This document shows, in pieces, positions 17,083-28,400 of a DNA stretch of 64,000 nt. This DNA comes from FEN-1297 sp963710735 (lineage in GTDB: Bacteria > Bacteroidota > Ignavibacteria > Ignavibacteriales > Ignavibacteriaceae), in assembly GCA_963710735.1 (NCBI GenBank), contig CAVQBN010000004.1, forward strand, positions 186,001 to 250,000. Direction: 5' to 3'. Both the position numbers and the translations under genes were made by a program. The notes under the pieces are model-generated. The model searched no databases and was not told the origin of the DNA. It saw nothing but the letters and a program-made list of their open reading frames with translations. Every line of letters begins with the position of its first letter. The first letter of the stretch is position 1.

Positions 17083-19473
17083 TTATTTCAGAAGCATCAT
17101 TTTTTTGATTATCAAGATACCGTTTGATTGCAAGGTATAAAAATAAACTCCCGAAGATAGTTTTAAAGCATTAAAGTTTACAGAAAATCTGCCGGCCGGC
17201 AATTCTTTATTCATCAATACTTCCACTTTTCTTCCCAGCATATCATATACAGTTAGAGTTGTATATCCTGCTTTTGGTATATCAAAATCTATTCTTGTAG
17301 AAGGATTGAATGGGTTAGGATAGTTCTGACTCAACACATAATCTTTTGGGGCTTGATTCTCTGATGCTATACTTGTTACATCATTTATAATAAATTTAAA
17401 TGTTTCAGACCACTTACTGGTACCATACTGATTTGCTGCACTAACATGCCAGAAATAAATATTATTTGTATCTAAATTAATATTCAATTTACTAAATGCA
17501 AAGCTGGTATCGCCAGTAATGCTTGTATCAGCAACAAGAAAAGTTAGATTATAATCTGCAGCTTTAGCTAATTGAAATCTGTATGCAGTTGCTGTTGGTT
17601 CTGCATTCCATGCAAAGTCTGGATTAGGATTATGAATATACGATTTGTCGTTAGGATAAGCCAATACTGGTGAGATTGGGAATCCGGTTGTAAAACTAAA
17701 TATTTGCGAGTAAGAACTGGTACCTCCTGCATTGCTGGCACTTAAACGCCAAAAATATTTTTGCTGCCCTAATAAACCTGTTATTACTTTGAAAGTATCT
17801 ATGATCGTTGACTGGTTAATAACTATTCCGCTACTAAAAGCTGAATCGGTTGATACTTGTAATCTATATGAAGAAGCATAATTCGGATATTGCCAGTTCA
17901 ATACAATTGTGTCTCTCTGATTAATTGCACCATTATTTGGAGTAGCAAGTAACGGTGTTTGAGGCGGAGTGACATTAATTACTTGACTCATTCCACTTTC
18001 GTTACTATTACGGTCTAAAGAGGTTACAACATAATAATAGCCGTTCACAGAAGGTGAGGGTGTATTGGGAAAGCTTATTTTTTGTCCTTCGATCGATAAA
18101 ATATTTCTTGGGTCATCAAGACTTGTGGAAGTAATTGAATTATTATTAAAACGATATACTACATATCTAAAAGAAGTATCTCCATCGCTGGCTGCCGAAG
18201 ATACATCCCAAACCAATCCAGCCCTCCTTGTTGATGCAATACGTTCATAACGTAAATTCTGCGGAGGGTTCGGAGCTATAGTATCCTTCCATGGCATTAC
18301 AGGCAGAAGAGCCGGATACTTATAAAAATTAGTTCTTAAACTGTCCTTAAACCCTTTCTCATTATCAAGTACTCCTACCAAGGCGCGGAAAAAAACATTT
18401 CCATAACAGTTCGGTGTTGATCGTGATAATCTTATGTGATTAGGCATTTCGCTGGGTGAAGCCCATGCATCAATTCTATAACCCGCTTCACCGACATAAA
18501 GATGCCTCCCGTTTACTTGGGAAGCCCACCACGGCATTAACTTTCCATAATCCTGGCCTCCGCCGAAAGGCCAATATAATTGAGGAGTAAGATAATCCAA
18601 CCATTTGTTTGCCATCCAGGTTACAGCATCCCCATAAATCACATTGTATGCATCCATACCGACAATTCCAGAGGGTACTCCGTTTTTCCAGATTCCGAAA
18701 GGACTAATACCAAATTTAATCCACGGCTTTACTACTTGTATACTGTCATGTACTTCCTGGACTAAAAGGTTTACATTATTTCTGCGCCAATCTCCTATGT
18801 TTGTAAAACTGCCGTGATATAAACGCCAGCTGGCGGAATCTTGAGTAGTTGTTCCGCTATATGAATAAAAATAATCATCCCAATGTATTCCGTCTATATT
18901 ATATCTGTTTACGATATCCATAATCACTTTAGTTACATAATTACGAACAGCAGGATTTCCGGGATCTAAAAGCCATTCGTTTCCGTAATTCAATATCCAA
19001 TCCGGATGTAACTTTGCCACATGGTTTGAAGCCAAAGGGTATTTGGGACTTCCATTAATTACTGTTTTAACTGCTCTATATGGGTTAATCCATGCTTGAA
19101 GTTCCAGTCCACGTTTATGTGCTTCCTGCACTGCAAACTGAAGTGGATCATAATAAGGATTCGGAGCTTTTCCCTGCTGACCAGTCAGCCAGTATGACCA
19201 TGGTTCATATGGTGAATCATATAACGCATCACATTCATCTCTAACTTGAAAAAGTACAGAATTAAAGTTAAGCGCTTTTAAACTATCGAGAATTGAAATC
19301 AATTGAGATTTTTGGACAGCGGTGCTTAAATTGTTGGTCGAAGGCCAATCGAGGTTTGCAACAGTTGCAACCCATACAGCTCTAAATTCTCTTTTAGGCG
19401 GAATTTGCTGTGCAGAAGTACTAAATTGAATTACAAACAAGAAAGTAATTATATAAGGAAGTAATTTTTTCAT
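17083..19473 (-). CDS. Secreted GHL10 (DUF187) glycoside-hydrolase-like protein with T9SS sorting domain
   Basis: A 796-residue secreted protein. A signal peptide ends at TSAQQ. Residues about 28-400 form the glycosyl hydrolase-like 10 domain (DUF187, YngK type), a TIM barrel recognised by REFRAVWVATVANLDWPS, the acidic DGIHWDDYFY and QLYWPFGG. Two or three fibronectin-like modules follow (about 405-700), and the last 80 residues are a T9SS type A sorting domain starting SQNYPNPFNPST and ending in KKMMLLK. The sorting domain should direct export through type IX secretion with cell-surface attachment. The substrate is unknown; family members are linked to cell-wall or polysaccharide breakdown. 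It lies after the terminator that ends the upstream operon. Confidence 0.88.
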   Translation of the reverse strand: MKKLLPYIITFLFVIQFSTSAQQIPPKREFRAVWVATVANLDWPSTNNLSTAVQKSQLISILDSLKALNFNSVLFQVRDECDALYDSPYEPWSYWLTGQQGKAPNPYYDPLQFAVQEAHKRGLELQAWINPYRAVKTVINGSPKYPLASNHVAKLHPDWILNYGNEWLLDPGNPAVRNYVTKVIMDIVNRYNIDGIHWDDYFYSYSGTTTQDSASWRLYHGSFTNIGDWRRNNVNLLVQEVHDSIQVVKPWIKFGISPFGIWKNGVPSGIVGMDAYNVIYGDAVTWMANKWLDYLTPQLYWPFGGGQDYGKLMPWWASQVNGRHLYVGEAGYRIDAWASPSEMPNHIRLSRSTPNCYGNVFFRALVGVLDNEKGFKDSLRTNFYKYPALLPVMPWKDTIAPNPPQNLRYERIASTRRAGLVWDVSSAASDGDTSFRYVVYRFNNNSITSTSLDDPRNILSIEGQKISFPNTPSPSVNGYYYVVTSLDRNSNESGMSQVINVTPPQTPLLATPNNGAINQRDTIVLNWQYPNYASSYRLQVSTDSAFSSGIVINQSTIIDTFKVITGLLGQQKYFWRLSASNAGGTSSYSQIFSFTTGFPISPVLAYPNDKSYIHNPNPDFAWNAEPTATAYRFQLAKAADYNLTFLVADTSITGDTSFAFSKLNINLDTNNIYFWHVSAANQYGTSKWSETFKFIINDVTSIASENQAPKDYVLSQNYPNPFNPSTRIDFDIPKAGYTTLTVYDMLGRKVEVLMNKELPAGRFSVNFNALKLSSGVYFYTLQSNGILIIKKMMLLK

Positions 19474-19629
19474 CGTAAGACCTTAATTAAGAAAATGTTC
19501 CCTTTTATCTAAAATTGTAAGAACTTATAAAAACTTAGTAAATGGTTACGGGAAAAATCCAAAATAAATCCTTGATAAATAAATGTAGTTATAGTTAGCA
19601 GTTGATTGGAACCCCGTAAAAACATAAAA

Positions 19630-19651
19630 AAGCCCCGATTTCTCGGGGCTT
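19630..19651 (-). terminator. Intrinsic terminator ending the TonB-module operon A
   Basis: AAGCCCCGA at 19630-19638 pairs with TCGGGGCTT at 19643-19651 around TTTC. On the minus strand the GC-rich stem runs into TTTTTTATG. It lies 22 bp past the stop of the gene at 19674 and should end the five-gene transcript that begins with the TonB receptor gene at 28531. Confidence 0.9.
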
Positions 19652-19673
19652 GGAATAAGCAGATAAACTCTTC

Positions 19674-20969
19674 TTATTTCAGAAGTGTCATCTTCTTGGA
19701 AATCATTACACCGTTAACATTAAGCTGATAAATATATGTACCTGATGATAATCTTGAAGCATCAAAATTAACATTATGATTACCGCTTGACATTTCCTGG
19801 TTAACTAATGTAGCAACTTCCCTGCCCAGCATATCATATACTTTTAAAGTTACAAAGCCTGCTTTAGCAACAGTAAAATTAATCTCTGTTGATGGGTTGA
19901 ACGGATTTGGATAATTCTGTGACAGACTATAGCTCTTAACAACACTGTTCTTATTAACCTGAATACCGGTTGTACGGTCATAGTGGAATGTTTCTACCGG
20001 CGGGAAATCGCTGCTTCCGAAACAGGCAACATAAGCATCCTTGCCGTCAGGGCTAAATGCTATTCCTCTTGGCCTTTCATTAGGATCTTGAGGTGTAAAG
20101 AAATTCCATTGAATGCTATCTTTTACAGTCCAGTTAGTAGGATCAAATTCCAACCATTGGCCTTCTCTTCCGGCAAATTCTCCTGTACCCGGATCAAAGT
20201 ATGAACTGACACTTAACCACATCATGCCTTTATCAATCGGGTCCCAGGTTCCTGATTCAATCATTGCACCTTTTAAAACAGTATCTTGAAATACATAAGG
20301 GCTAAATTCATCAGTTCTGTTATAAACCAACATACCTTTAATACCAAACCTCGGTACATAAAGTGTATTACCATCTGATGAAACCAGCATACATCTTCCA
20401 TAGTCTTTCACGGTATCAACAGCATTACCTTGGAATGAGAAATCCGATCCATATACTACAACCGGATAACCAGGTAATACCGGTGCCATATATATATTGC
20501 CGTTTGCGTCAACTGCTGGGGTGGCTATAGCGGAAATACCCGGATCAACAATATTCATTCCATCACCCGTTTTGTAATTGATTTGAACTAAAATATTATA
20601 ATCACAAACAAGAATATTTCCGTTATTATCGGAAGTTATTCCATATTTACTACTTAATAGAGGGTTAACTACTCCGTTAACAGTTACCGCTCGAATTGTA
20701 TCCCATGGTGTTCCGTCCGAATTATACACATAAACTGGACGAACGATAACCCATCTTGAACTATCAGCCCAATAGAAAGAATCTACATCTGTTCTGTAAG
20801 GTGCTATCCAGACCTTTCCGTCCGGATCAACAGTAACGCCTTGGGCACCACTATTGGTTTTAAGAGTATCTTGCGATGGGAATATTCCTTTGTAAACCCA
20901 ATTTTGGGCAAAGGCATTTGCGCTGAACAACAACGCAAAAAGAAAAATTGTAGAAACTAATTTTTTCAT
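19674..20969 (-). CDS. Secreted beta-propeller protein with T9SS sorting domain
   Basis: A 431-residue exported protein. The signal peptide ends at ANAFAQ. Residues 25-340 are repeated short strands with motifs such as GVTVDPDGKVWIAP, GITSDNNGNILVCD and AVDANGNIYMAP, the pattern of NHL/SMP-30 six-bladed propellers. Residues about 350-431 are a T9SS type A sorting domain (SQNYPNPFNPST to KKMTLLK). It is last in the operon with the TIG lipoprotein, 45 bp upstream, and may be a surface-anchored partner of that module. No catalytic residues can be named. Start ATG with AAGGAGT upstream. Confidence 0.83.
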   Translation of the reverse strand: MKKLVSTIFLFALLFSANAFAQNWVYKGIFPSQDTLKTNSGAQGVTVDPDGKVWIAPYRTDVDSFYWADSSRWVIVRPVYVYNSDGTPWDTIRAVTVNGVVNPLLSSKYGITSDNNGNILVCDYNILVQINYKTGDGMNIVDPGISAIATPAVDANGNIYMAPVLPGYPVVVYGSDFSFQGNAVDTVKDYGRCMLVSSDGNTLYVPRFGIKGMLVYNRTDEFSPYVFQDTVLKGAMIESGTWDPIDKGMMWLSVSSYFDPGTGEFAGREGQWLEFDPTNWTVKDSIQWNFFTPQDPNERPRGIAFSPDGKDAYVACFGSSDFPPVETFHYDRTTGIQVNKNSVVKSYSLSQNYPNPFNPSTEINFTVAKAGFVTLKVYDMLGREVATLVNQEMSSGNHNVNFDASRLSSGTYIYQLNVNGVMISKKMTLLK

Positions 20970-21014
20970 TTATTACTCCTTTTTTAGTGATAAGATGCTA
21001 ACAGTTAGAAATTA

Positions 21015-22271
21015 TTAATTATTTCCATAATATGGCGCACCAGGTTTTAACAAATCTAGTTTAACTATGGTTTGAGGAACCAGTACATTTGAGTTTATAT
21101 CAGTAACTTTAGCTCTAACGTAATAAAGATAATTACCATTGCCCCATGCAAAAGAAATAGCTGGTGCACTTTTAAGAATAGACGGATACAATGGCTGCGA
21201 AGTTTTATCGGCATGAACTATAATTATCGGATTAGTTAAATTAGTGCCTAAATACATGTCGCCATCGGCAGAAAAGTCTATTGCATTAACTAAATAATTA
21301 GCTCCGTATGCACCGGAGAAATCAAAATATGATTCAGCAGGACCTAAATCGTTATTTGAATCAATAGGATATCTCACTATAGTAGTAAGTGAATCAACGC
21401 GCTGGGCAACATATAAATAATTATCAAATACTCTTAATGCCGATACATTACCCGATGTAGCAAAGCCTTTATATGCCTTGTTTGAAACATTTATTCTGTA
21501 GACAGAATCGGCTTTACCTCCTGCCCAAAGGAAATGGTTTGCATCAAAATCAAGCTGTGTAATTGATGCGTTTTCCTTCAAAACTATAAAAGTTGCTGGT
21601 GCTCCGCCGCCGGCAGGTATCTGAAAAATAGCCCTAACACTCCTTGCAGTATAAAGAACTCCGCCCGGACCGAATTTCATCGAATTCCAAAATGTTTCAG
21701 CACCTTTTGAAGCGTAATCAGTCATTCCTTTTAAATCATCAGGATTGACTTTTTGGATACCCGTACCCACTGCGTTAGTTGTTGCAGAGATATAAAGGTT
21801 ACCAACATTATCGAAAGTTATGGAAAACGGCAGAACGAATGTACTCTTACTGTCCGGGTATAAATCTTCTGCAGCTTGATTCAATTTATAAAAGATACTA
21901 TTACTAAATAATTCCGAATTTAACTCCGCTACTTTTACTTCAACCGTATCCCCAAATATATTCGGAGATATAACGGTTAACTGTGTTGGTGAAGAAGCAG
22001 TAACTGATCCGGCAATGCCATTAAAAAATACCAGATTCTGTGAAGGTACGGAAGAAAAGTTTGTACCTGTAATGGTAATTTCAGTTACTCCTGCCAGCGC
22101 AAGATCAGGCGGATTTATTGAGGATATTGACGGCGTAGCGCCGACAGGACCACTGGGAATGCCTTGATATAAACTCGGCGACCCTTTATCCGTGCAACCG
22201 GTAAAATAAATTAGTACACTAAATAGAACCGCGATACTAAATAAAAATCTATTGTAAATGATTTTTTTCAT
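21015..22271 (-). CDS. IPT/TIG-domain propeller lipoprotein, module A
   Basis: A 418-residue lipoprotein. The signal peptide ends in the lipobox FTGC with Cys26 as the likely lipidated residue. Residues about 46-130 are an IPT/TIG Ig-like domain (SSINPPDLALAGVTEITITG, then TQLTVISPNIFGD). The rest has propeller-like repeats (ITFDNVGNLYISATT, FGPGGVLYTAR, DFSADGDMYLGTNL). It is paralogous over its whole length to the protein at 33827, including the lipidated Cys at the same position and the shared ending KPGAPYYGN/KPSAPYYGM. It lies between the PorV-like gene and the propeller-T9SS gene. By analogy with SusD/SusE-type lipoproteins it may assist the adjacent TonB receptor, but that is inference. 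Confidence 0.8.
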   Translation of the reverse strand: MKKIIYNRFLFSIAVLFSVLIYFTGCTDKGSPSLYQGIPSGPVGATPSISSINPPDLALAGVTEITITGTNFSSVPSQNLVFFNGIAGSVTASSPTQLTVISPNIFGDTVEVKVAELNSELFSNSIFYKLNQAAEDLYPDSKSTFVLPFSITFDNVGNLYISATTNAVGTGIQKVNPDDLKGMTDYASKGAETFWNSMKFGPGGVLYTARSVRAIFQIPAGGGAPATFIVLKENASITQLDFDANHFLWAGGKADSVYRINVSNKAYKGFATSGNVSALRVFDNYLYVAQRVDSLTTIVRYPIDSNNDLGPAESYFDFSGAYGANYLVNAIDFSADGDMYLGTNLTNPIIIVHADKTSQPLYPSILKSAPAISFAWGNGNYLYYVRAKVTDINSNVLVPQTIVKLDLLKPGAPYYGNN

Positions 22272-22321
22272 ACATTTTCCACAATTATTTTTTTGTTATG
22301 TACAACAAACTTCACTTGAAT

Positions 22322-23350
22322 TTATAATGCAAAGCTTATCGAAAAACGATTTACATCATTAAATACTTGATAAACCGTATAAGAATAATCAAACGAAAAA
22401 TCGAACCCGGAGAAATTATGTTTAATACCTATACCTGCGCTTACACCTTCAACATCCGATGGAGTAATATAGCCAACGCGCAGTGAAATTAATTTCATAA
22501 AAGTATATTCTCCGCCAAAGCTTAACTGCTCAGGATAATCTCTGGGATGAGTTGCTTCAACTGTAAATAGGAATGAGTTCATATTCTGATCAATCTGAGG
22601 AAGAAAATCCATCAGATTCATTGATATTCCCAACTTAAAGATAAGAGGAAGCTGGAAGCTTTCCTTTTTGTAACGCACTTCCCTGGAAAAGTTTCTTACA
22701 TCCATTCCGAAATCCAGGCTTTTAAAACCGGTTTTGTAGAGGATACCAAAGTCAAATGCAAGAACATTTGTTTTGTTTTGTTCTTCTACAAAATTTCCGT
22801 TTGGATCAATATTAACAACACTTGTTCCTAAAGATTGGTGGACATATCTTACATCGCCGCCAACGGCAAATTTTTCGGAAAGTGCTTTTGCATAACCAAG
22901 TCCTATTGCATAAGCGCTTGGGCTAAAGGCTCCGAAATCTACAAATCCTTGCTCATTGTCTGCCCTAACTGTTCCCTGGAGCTGTCCGTAATCTACATTT
23001 TCAAAAGAAACGCCAAAAACTCCGAATGCTCCGTTTGAAGGTGCAAATACCGCACCACCGTAATTGTAATTTATATCGGCAATGTATTGTACTCTGCCTA
23101 CTACAACACTCGCAAAATTTTCCAGACGAGCCATACCCGATGGGTTATAAAACATTGACATTGCCCCCTCTTCTAAAGAAGCTGCCGCACCGCTGAATCC
23201 GCTTGCTCTAGCATCTACAGAAAGGCTTAAGAACTTCATTCCGGTTTGAGCAAGTTTTTGCTGCCCAAACATAAAAGAAGGCAATAATAAAATTATTATG
23301 CAGACAAAAGCTGCTGTTTTAATATTTTTTTTCATTATAATACTCATCAT
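22322..23350 (-). CDS. PorV/PorQ-family outer-membrane protein, module A
   Basis: A 342-residue barrel of the PorV/PorQ (UPF0164) family. After a signal peptide ending in FMFGQQ come the family hallmarks KLAQTGMKFLSLSVDARASG and MSMFYNPSGMA, then strands up to the aromatic end RFSISFAL. PorV is the T9SS shuttle that receives cargo by its sorting domain; other paralogues are cargo-specific. It lies 17 bp after the secreted FN3 protein gene and 50 bp before the TIG lipoprotein gene. The start is uncertain: ATG at 23350, 23347 or 23335 all fit, the last giving the shortest signal peptide. Confidence 0.85.
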   Translation of the reverse strand: MMSIIMKKNIKTAAFVCIIILLLPSFMFGQQKLAQTGMKFLSLSVDARASGFSGAAASLEEGAMSMFYNPSGMARLENFASVVVGRVQYIADINYNYGGAVFAPSNGAFGVFGVSFENVDYGQLQGTVRADNEQGFVDFGAFSPSAYAIGLGYAKALSEKFAVGGDVRYVHQSLGTSVVNIDPNGNFVEEQNKTNVLAFDFGILYKTGFKSLDFGMDVRNFSREVRYKKESFQLPLIFKLGISMNLMDFLPQIDQNMNSFLFTVEATHPRDYPEQLSFGGEYTFMKLISLRVGYITPSDVEGVSAGIGIKHNFSGFDFSFDYSYTVYQVFNDVNRFSISFAL

Positions 23351-23367
23351 TGTGTATTATTTCCAGA

Positions 23368-25416
23368 TTATCTAATTATTACAAATTTAACTATTCTTTG
23401 TTCGCCGGTAGAATCATTATGGATTACGGCTATATATACACCGCTAACAACTATTTGCTGGGAAGAAGTAACTGAATCCCAATAAGCATCACCGCTTCCG
23501 TCAGTATGGTGTATAGTATAAATTAATTCTCCGATTTCAGTATATATTTTGATAGTACATTGACCGGGTATATTAAAGAAATATAACCGGTTTGCCTGCT
23601 CAGTTCCGAAACCAAGTTCTTTTGCCGCAGAAATATTAAAAGGATTTGGAACTACTCTAATCTGTGACATAGCTGTACCTGCAGGCCTTTTTAATGCAGC
23701 CGGATCATAAGATTGAGTATAATATCTGCTGCTATGCAAACCGTTTTTGCCAACCGCGGTTACATAATAATAATAAGATATACCGCGCACTGCAGTTACA
23801 TCATCAAAACTATAACTGGTTGCCCCTGAATAAGCAACACTCGTAATTAGGTGTGCAGTACTGTCATATTGGCCTGTAGCTCGGTAGAGATTGAAATGGT
23901 CTATATTAGGATCGGCAGCAAATAGATCCCATGAAAGCGAAATTTTGTCGCCTCCGGAGTTTACATTGAAAGTTTGAGGCGGTAATGGCGCTTCAGGTAG
24001 ATTATAACCGCTATTATAATTTGAAATAGCTCTTTTAAATGTTTGCATTAACGAGTCAGCACCTGTAAGTACTGAATCATTTTTCTGTACAGCTGTTATT
24101 AAACCTTTCTTATAAGCAATTCCGACTCTTGTTGCTGCTTCACGACTTAAACCGGCCATTCCTTCAACCATAACAATATGTACACTCTGGCCTGGTTCAA
24201 TTGTATATGGGCCGTATCCGTTGCCAAACGAAAATCCGCCGGTTGTGCCTAATGATGGGTCTCCTTTGTTTGGTGTATCCATATTAAATTTTCCATCCGG
24301 TTGAACTTTCCAGGCATGACGCGGAATTTCATGACCTGTGGTCATAACAGTTGTATATTCAGTCTGCATCTTCGAAGGATTAAATGCATCGTTATTCGAC
24401 TCAAATATTGCATCGGAACTGACATAATTAGTTGTAGCCGGCTGGTGCACATTATCGGCCGTATCAGTAGGAGAAGTATCAGCGTGTAAAGTAGCAACAC
24501 CATAAAATTGAATTGCTGAAAGACGACCGACAGTATCACCTGCTGGAACATTTACCGCACTAGTCCATAATGGCCCACCGATATTATCATATGTAGTAAA
24601 TGGTGGATAATGTCCCTGCCATGAAAATTGAGCTCTTATGTTAAAGTTTTGTTCATCTGATGGGTCATTAGCCCAATTAGCCGAGGTATCTCCGCGTGCG
24701 TCATCCATGGTATTTATTCCCCACCTGGTAGGATTACCGATTTCATAACCCGCTTCGGCGCACATCGCATTTCTATACTGCCAGTAAAAATAAACACCCG
24801 TTAATGTTTGGTTTAGCTTTGCACTGGTTCCGGTAACGCCTGTATTCGTAAAAGTATAATCATATATCATATAATTATCATTATACTGCTGACTGAACTG
24901 ATAAATCTTCCGCGTCATAGTAAGGCCGATTTGAGTATTATCTACTGTTACTAATTCCAGGTCAGATTTTATTGTTGGATCCACTGCATCAATTTCAACA
25001 TTGTTATTAAATGATGGTGTACCGTCGACAAATACCTGCGGATAGTTAAATTTACTAATCAATTTAAATTCTTGCGGGAAGAATTCTCCTGCACCGGAAA
25101 CACGCGGCCCGACATGAACCACTTTATAAGGAAAGTTTGCACCGGAAGCATCGGTAAAATTTGTGCAGCCTATCCAGAGCCCTCTGGCAGCTTTGCTGTC
25201 CTGATGTGGATGTATTGCAGGCCATTGCCCCCCGTATTGCTGCTCTTTCACAAATCCTTCTTCAACCTCATTGCCTATTTCAGAATACCAATCCTGGAAT
25301 GCACCGGCAGTCATCCATTTATTATTGTATTGAGCGAGAGTTTTCTTTGCGGTGAATACAACACCAAGAACGAGAAAGATTGCAAAATAATTATTAATTT
25401 TAGTTACTAATTTCAT
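23368..25416 (-). CDS. Secreted FN3 protein with C-terminal sorting-like domain, module A
   Basis: A 682-residue secreted protein with a signal peptide ending in TLAQ. The first 470 residues form a large domain I cannot name, marked by GLWIGCTNFTDASG, MTRKIYQFSQQYNDNYM and YGPYTIEPGQSV. A fibronectin type III domain follows (about 480-570). The last ~95 residues, from RIVPNPFNI to VKFVIIR, resemble the FlgD-like/T9SS type of C-terminal domain. It is paralogous to the 35129 protein along its length. It follows the TonB receptor gene by 25 bp and precedes a PorV-like gene. A cargo or surface partner of that receptor is the likely role; no enzyme motif is seen. Confidence 0.75.
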   Translation of the reverse strand: MKLVTKINNYFAIFLVLGVVFTAKKTLAQYNNKWMTAGAFQDWYSEIGNEVEEGFVKEQQYGGQWPAIHPHQDSKAARGLWIGCTNFTDASGANFPYKVVHVGPRVSGAGEFFPQEFKLISKFNYPQVFVDGTPSFNNNVEIDAVDPTIKSDLELVTVDNTQIGLTMTRKIYQFSQQYNDNYMIYDYTFTNTGVTGTSAKLNQTLTGVYFYWQYRNAMCAEAGYEIGNPTRWGINTMDDARGDTSANWANDPSDEQNFNIRAQFSWQGHYPPFTTYDNIGGPLWTSAVNVPAGDTVGRLSAIQFYGVATLHADTSPTDTADNVHQPATTNYVSSDAIFESNNDAFNPSKMQTEYTTVMTTGHEIPRHAWKVQPDGKFNMDTPNKGDPSLGTTGGFSFGNGYGPYTIEPGQSVHIVMVEGMAGLSREAATRVGIAYKKGLITAVQKNDSVLTGADSLMQTFKRAISNYNSGYNLPEAPLPPQTFNVNSGGDKISLSWDLFAADPNIDHFNLYRATGQYDSTAHLITSVAYSGATSYSFDDVTAVRGISYYYYVTAVGKNGLHSSRYYTQSYDPAALKRPAGTAMSQIRVVPNPFNISAAKELGFGTEQANRLYFFNIPGQCTIKIYTEIGELIYTIHHTDGSGDAYWDSVTSSQQIVVSGVYIAVIHNDSTGEQRIVKFVIIR

Positions 25417-25441
25417 TTAATCCTCTAAAGAGATTTCTTAG

Positions 25442-28400
25442 TTAATCATTAATCGCCAATGTTACTTGCAAGCCCCAAAAAATTTGCCTGGGATTAAGGA
25501 ACGTAGAATAAGTTAAGTTGGGCATATCTATATATGCTTTATCCTTAGTCCACTGATCTCTTTGTGCGGGCGGTGCACTTTGAATTTCACTCCATGAGTG
25601 ATAAGCTCCTACTCGGTAATCGCCGGGTTTATCATTGCCTGGGATATTTACATAACCAAACGTAGGTTGAACTACACCTGCCGGTAAGTGAAGAGATTCC
25701 ATGTACAGAATAAAATCGTTGCCGTCGTAAAATCCATAATAAGGAGACATATATTTAAAGTTAAATAAATTACTTATATCACAGAATAATTTGAGTTCAA
25801 CCCCTCCAAAGCTAAGTGATTTTGTAATCCGTAAGTCAGTATTAAAGAAGTCCGTCCACTCAACATTATTTGATACGCCGGGAACCGTTGATCCTCCGGA
25901 CCAGGTAATCCAGGGACCTGCACTCCAGGTGCTTATAAAACTAAACCTCCAATCGCCCAATAAGCTTATTCCTCCAAGCTTTGGGCCTATATCATTCGGG
26001 GTAAAGAAATCTATGTTAGCTCTTGCGTAAGGCTGCGGTACAGGTTTATTCTGGAAATACGAGGTGGTTGTTGCTTCATATCTTCTTTGTTGTGCTGGAT
26101 TTTGATAATAAGTCCCAAATCCAAAATTACCGCTGGTACTTACATCATAAGTATAATTTATAAATCCCTGGACCCAGTTGCCTCTATTTTTTGTTAAAGT
26201 TATTTCAAACCCTCTAGTATCGCTATAGTTATTGGGCACGGCAATATTATAATTAATTTTGTTATCCTGGCTTTGATAATTTACATACCTAGTTTGAAGC
26301 GAGTTATCTTTGTAATACCCAGCCACTCTAACTAACATTTGATTAAGGATATTTTGTTCATAACCCAATTCATATGCAACTGTTTTTTCAAGAGGTGCAT
26401 TCGGGTTGGCAACACGCGTTACAGCGTTATTGTCTGAAAATCTTCTTATTAGATAAAGATCATCCGGCGTAGGCATCTGCCTGAAATGTCCGTAATTAAA
26501 ATATAGTTTACTATTTACACTAATCGGAAATGAAATTGCCAGTCTTGGGCTTAAATCAAGTTGTTTAATCGCCTTTGCCCTGACAAGCATTGTATCAAAG
26601 TTTATGGGCGCGGATGATGCTTCGAAAGCCACAGGATAATGACTAAAATCGTACCAGTATCCATTCGGGTCGGAATAATCCAGTCTTAATCCCAGGGTGG
26701 CAATCATACCTTCAAATTCAAGTTTATCCTGTGCATATAATCCCGCACGGATGGGGAATGTATGCCATGTAGATTTTGATCTTCCTACCGGTAAATATTC
26801 ATCTACTGACGCATAGTTAACATTATTATCAGTATAGTGGAATTCAAAGCCTGTATTAATTTCATTATACTTATCAATCTGGCTCTGCAATTTGAATTTT
26901 AAATTATAGACAGTAACTTTACTACTATCTCTAGAGTTACTGAAACCGACACTCATTCTAAAACCGTCTATTGCAGTTGAAGGACCGGTTATATATCCTA
27001 AAGGAGCCTCATTAAAATAATAACCTCCAAAATTATAGACTGCACTTGTATCTCTTGGTATACCCGGATCTGTATGGTATTGAGAACCAAAAGCACTTGC
27101 TTCAACATCAAAGTAAGCTGTAGGGCTTAGGACTTGTGTATATTTACCACCTAGGGTATAATAATCAATTGAAGTAGGTGCCCAATAGTCATTAGAAAAA
27201 ATTCTTGCGTCTATATAGCTCACCCGGTCTAAAGATTGGGATTCAGCTGACGGACTAGAAAAATAGCCAGGCAATCCGGCATTATTATTATTAGTGCCGT
27301 TCACGTGTGCCAACATTCCTTGCACCATCAATTTTTTCCCCTGGCCAATATCTGAAGTAAGTTTTAACTGGCCGGTGAAATCATTTACACCTTGTGTAGC
27401 TAACGGTATAAAATATTCTGTTTGTGTGGTTCTGTAAGAACCAAAAAATCTTAAATTACCTAATGCATCGCCTACAACCGGTACCGGACCGCCGACACTT
27501 GCATCCAATACGTAATCAGGATTGGTTATATTAGTATTTTTTCTGTGCTGCCATAAAAATAATTGTTGGGCTGCGAAAGGGCTTAATCCTTTATAGGGAT
27601 CAGATGAATTGGGATTTTTATACTTTGCTTCCTGCCATGCAATCCATCCAGCCCATTGTGGATACTGAGATTGAGTATACGCGTCCCAATATGGCTTCCC
27701 GGTAGCAGGATTTATTGCTTGAGTTCCATACATGGCAACTCCGGGTTCAACGTAAGGACGTATCCAGTAAGAATACGGTGAATTAGCATCAATTCCAAAA
27801 TGCTTTTGAGTAGCAGGACTTATCTGTGCAAGTACATTTAAAGTATATTTATGTTTATCACCACTGCTGGTCACTACATTTACCAAACCGGAACGGATAT
27901 TACCGTATTCTGCGCTAAAACCTCCGGTTTGAACTTGAATTTCGGAAATCGATGTATAACTAATCCCGGTAAATGGTGTTTGATCACGTGGATCATTAAG
28001 CATCATTCCGTTAACCATAAAACCGGTTTCGGTTGCACTTCCGCCTCTAATTACTAAACCTGATTGGATACCGGCTTGTAAACCTACGACAGAAGAAACA
28101 CTGGTAACAGGCAGGTTTTGTATATCTTTTGAATTAAGGTTAACTCGGCTAGCAGCAACATCTTTTTGAATTACCGGGGTTTGAGCAACAACAACAACTT
28201 CCTGTGTTTGAATTGACTTTTCTTCTAATGAAATGTCAAGATTTGTTGTTTGATCGATATTTACTCTTACATTCTCTATAGTTTGCGTTGCATAGCCAAT
28301 CATCGAGACCTTAAGAGTATAAGTTCCGGGAGCAACATCTAATATGACATAATATCCATCAATATTAGAGGCAGCACCCATACTGGTGCCTTGGACAACA